From NCBI GenBank assembly GCA_034679985.1, contig JAXITR010000003.1, positions 28,131 through 92,130 on the forward strand: a DNA stretch of 64,000 bases, given 5' to 3'. Position numbers and translations under genes: made by a program. Positions 63,332-64,000 of this stretch are shown in pieces. The notes beneath the pieces were generated by a model that ran no database searches, was not told the DNA's origin, and worked only from the letters and a program-made list of their open reading frames with translations. How positions within the stretch are numbered: the first letter of the stretch is position 1; every line of letters starts with the position of its first letter. Source of the stretch: CAMDTE01 sp034679985 (GTDB taxonomy: Bacteria; Bacteroidota; Bacteroidia; Flavobacteriales; Schleiferiaceae).

Positions 63332-64000
63332 ATGAAAAGTTCATTAGCAATTTTAGCATTGACCGCCGCCACTGCTGCGTGGGCGGGAAATCCAACGCGT
63401 TCCGGCTCCGCTGGTGCAGGCGAGTTGTTGATCAATCCATGGGCGCGAACGGCTGGCTGGGCCGAGGGCAATACCGCTAACGTCATGGGGATCGAGTCCA
63501 TGTACGGAAATGTAGCGGGACTGGCTGCAGGCAAAAGTTTCACCGCCGGATTCTCCAACACCACTTGGTTGCAAGGCTCCGGTATTCAGGTGAACGCTGC
63601 TGCGTTGGCCACCCCTACGCGCAATGGTGTTTTAGGCATCCACGTGACTAATTTTGACTACGGCGATATAGAGGTTACCACCACGGCTTTGCCGGACGGA
63701 GGGGCAGGTATCTATTCGCCAGGTAGTTCAGTATTGGGTATTGCCTATGCACAGATGTTTACGGATAATATTTATGGCGGCGTAAACATCAAGTTGTACA
63801 ATTCGTCCATTTCCAATCTTTCTGCATCAGGAATGTGCTTTGATGCCGGTGTGCAGTACGTAGCAGGAAAGTCACGCGACTTCCGCTTTGGAATTACCTT
63901 GCGCAATATTGGGCCGTCGTTTGGATACAAAGGCGATGGTTTGGCGGTAGTGATGCCTGTAGATTGGGGCACCTACGCCAATACGTACAACGTCCGTGCA
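63332..64000 (+). CDS. PorV/PorQ-like outer-membrane protein, cut by window edge
   Basis: The first 223 codons of a gene that stays open to the last base. A signal peptide (MKSSLAILALTAATAAWAG) precedes a sequence resembling PorV/PorQ-family barrels: LINPWARTAGWAEGNTANVMG, GNVAGLAAGKSFTAGFSNTTWLQGSGI, VLGIAYAQMFTDNIYGGVNIKL. PorV shuttles T9SS cargo from the translocon to the attachment complex. Linkage to the secreted giant suggests a dedicated partner. The 3' end is outside the window. Confidence 0.82.
   Translation, partial: MKSSLAILALTAATAAWAGNPTRSGSAGAGELLINPWARTAGWAEGNTANVMGIESMYGNVAGLAAGKSFTAGFSNTTWLQGSGIQVNAAALATPTRNGVLGIHVTNFDYGDIEVTTTALPDGGAGIYSPGSSVLGIAYAQMFTDNIYGGVNIKLYNSSISNLSASGMCFDAGVQYVAGKSRDFRFGITLRNIGPSFGYKGDGLAVVMPVDWGTYANTYNVRA

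Overview
The window is a gene-dense chromosomal segment of a gliding-type Bacteroidota, most likely near Flavobacteriales. It has moderately high GC, no gap over 300 bases, and no tRNA, rRNA, CRISPR or insertion sequence that I could find. The lineage call rests on the gliding and type IX secretion genes (gldA, gldB, gldC, porP/sprF, gldK, gldL, gldM, gldN, a PorV-like protein), an arginase-like pseudoenzyme beside topA, the order miaB - sigma54 activator - lptE - TPR - secG - groES - groEL, a short AtpC, TonB-dependent receptors, and repeated use of the Bacteroidota -7 element TAnnTTTG, often only 4-25 nt before the start codon.

Layout. 1-8000: division and cell-wall cluster on the minus strand (mraZ, rsmH, ftsL-like, ftsI, murE, mraY, murD), with MraZ-type operator repeats in front. 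8200-17000: alpha/beta hydrolase, engB, gldC, gldB, nadE, a PafA-like phosphatase, an ABC-F ATPase, a DUF983 protein and a FAD oxidoreductase. 17000-26200: T9SS core operon porP-gldKLMN, the arginase-like pseudoenzyme and topA. 26300-33500: miaB to groEL. 33500-44300: gldA, rsgA, dtd, a MazG-like protein, a TonB receptor, atpDC, a membrane protein, ribF and a TonB receptor behind a TPP riboswitch. 44300-55100: a phosphopantetheinyl transferase-NadR-like kinase fusion followed by a methionine/SAM cycle cluster (ahcY, metK, a gamma-synthase/lyase, an Lrp regulator, two-gene metH, metF). 55100-64000: a Rieske-like lipoprotein, then TonB receptor - 1333-residue secreted protein - PorV-like protein, the last cut by the window edge.

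How the genes work together. AhcY, MetH and MetF regenerate methionine from S-adenosylhomocysteine and MetK makes SAM from it. The metH-metF unit sits behind a SAM-I riboswitch, while metK, about 2 kb away and divergent, sits behind a SAM-II riboswitch, so two unrelated SAM-sensing RNAs bracket one pathway. The thiamine-type receptor is under a TPP riboswitch whose 5' half is also the last codons of the upstream fusion gene. The T9SS genes supply the export motor and gliding machinery that could handle the large secreted protein at the right edge.

The most unusual observations are the riboswitch-in-coding-sequence arrangement, the transferase-kinase fusion, the SAM-I/SAM-II pair, the head-to-head gldB/nadE start codons sharing one CATG, possible sigma54-type elements around the resident sigma54 activator, and the receptor/secreted giant/PorV-like module.
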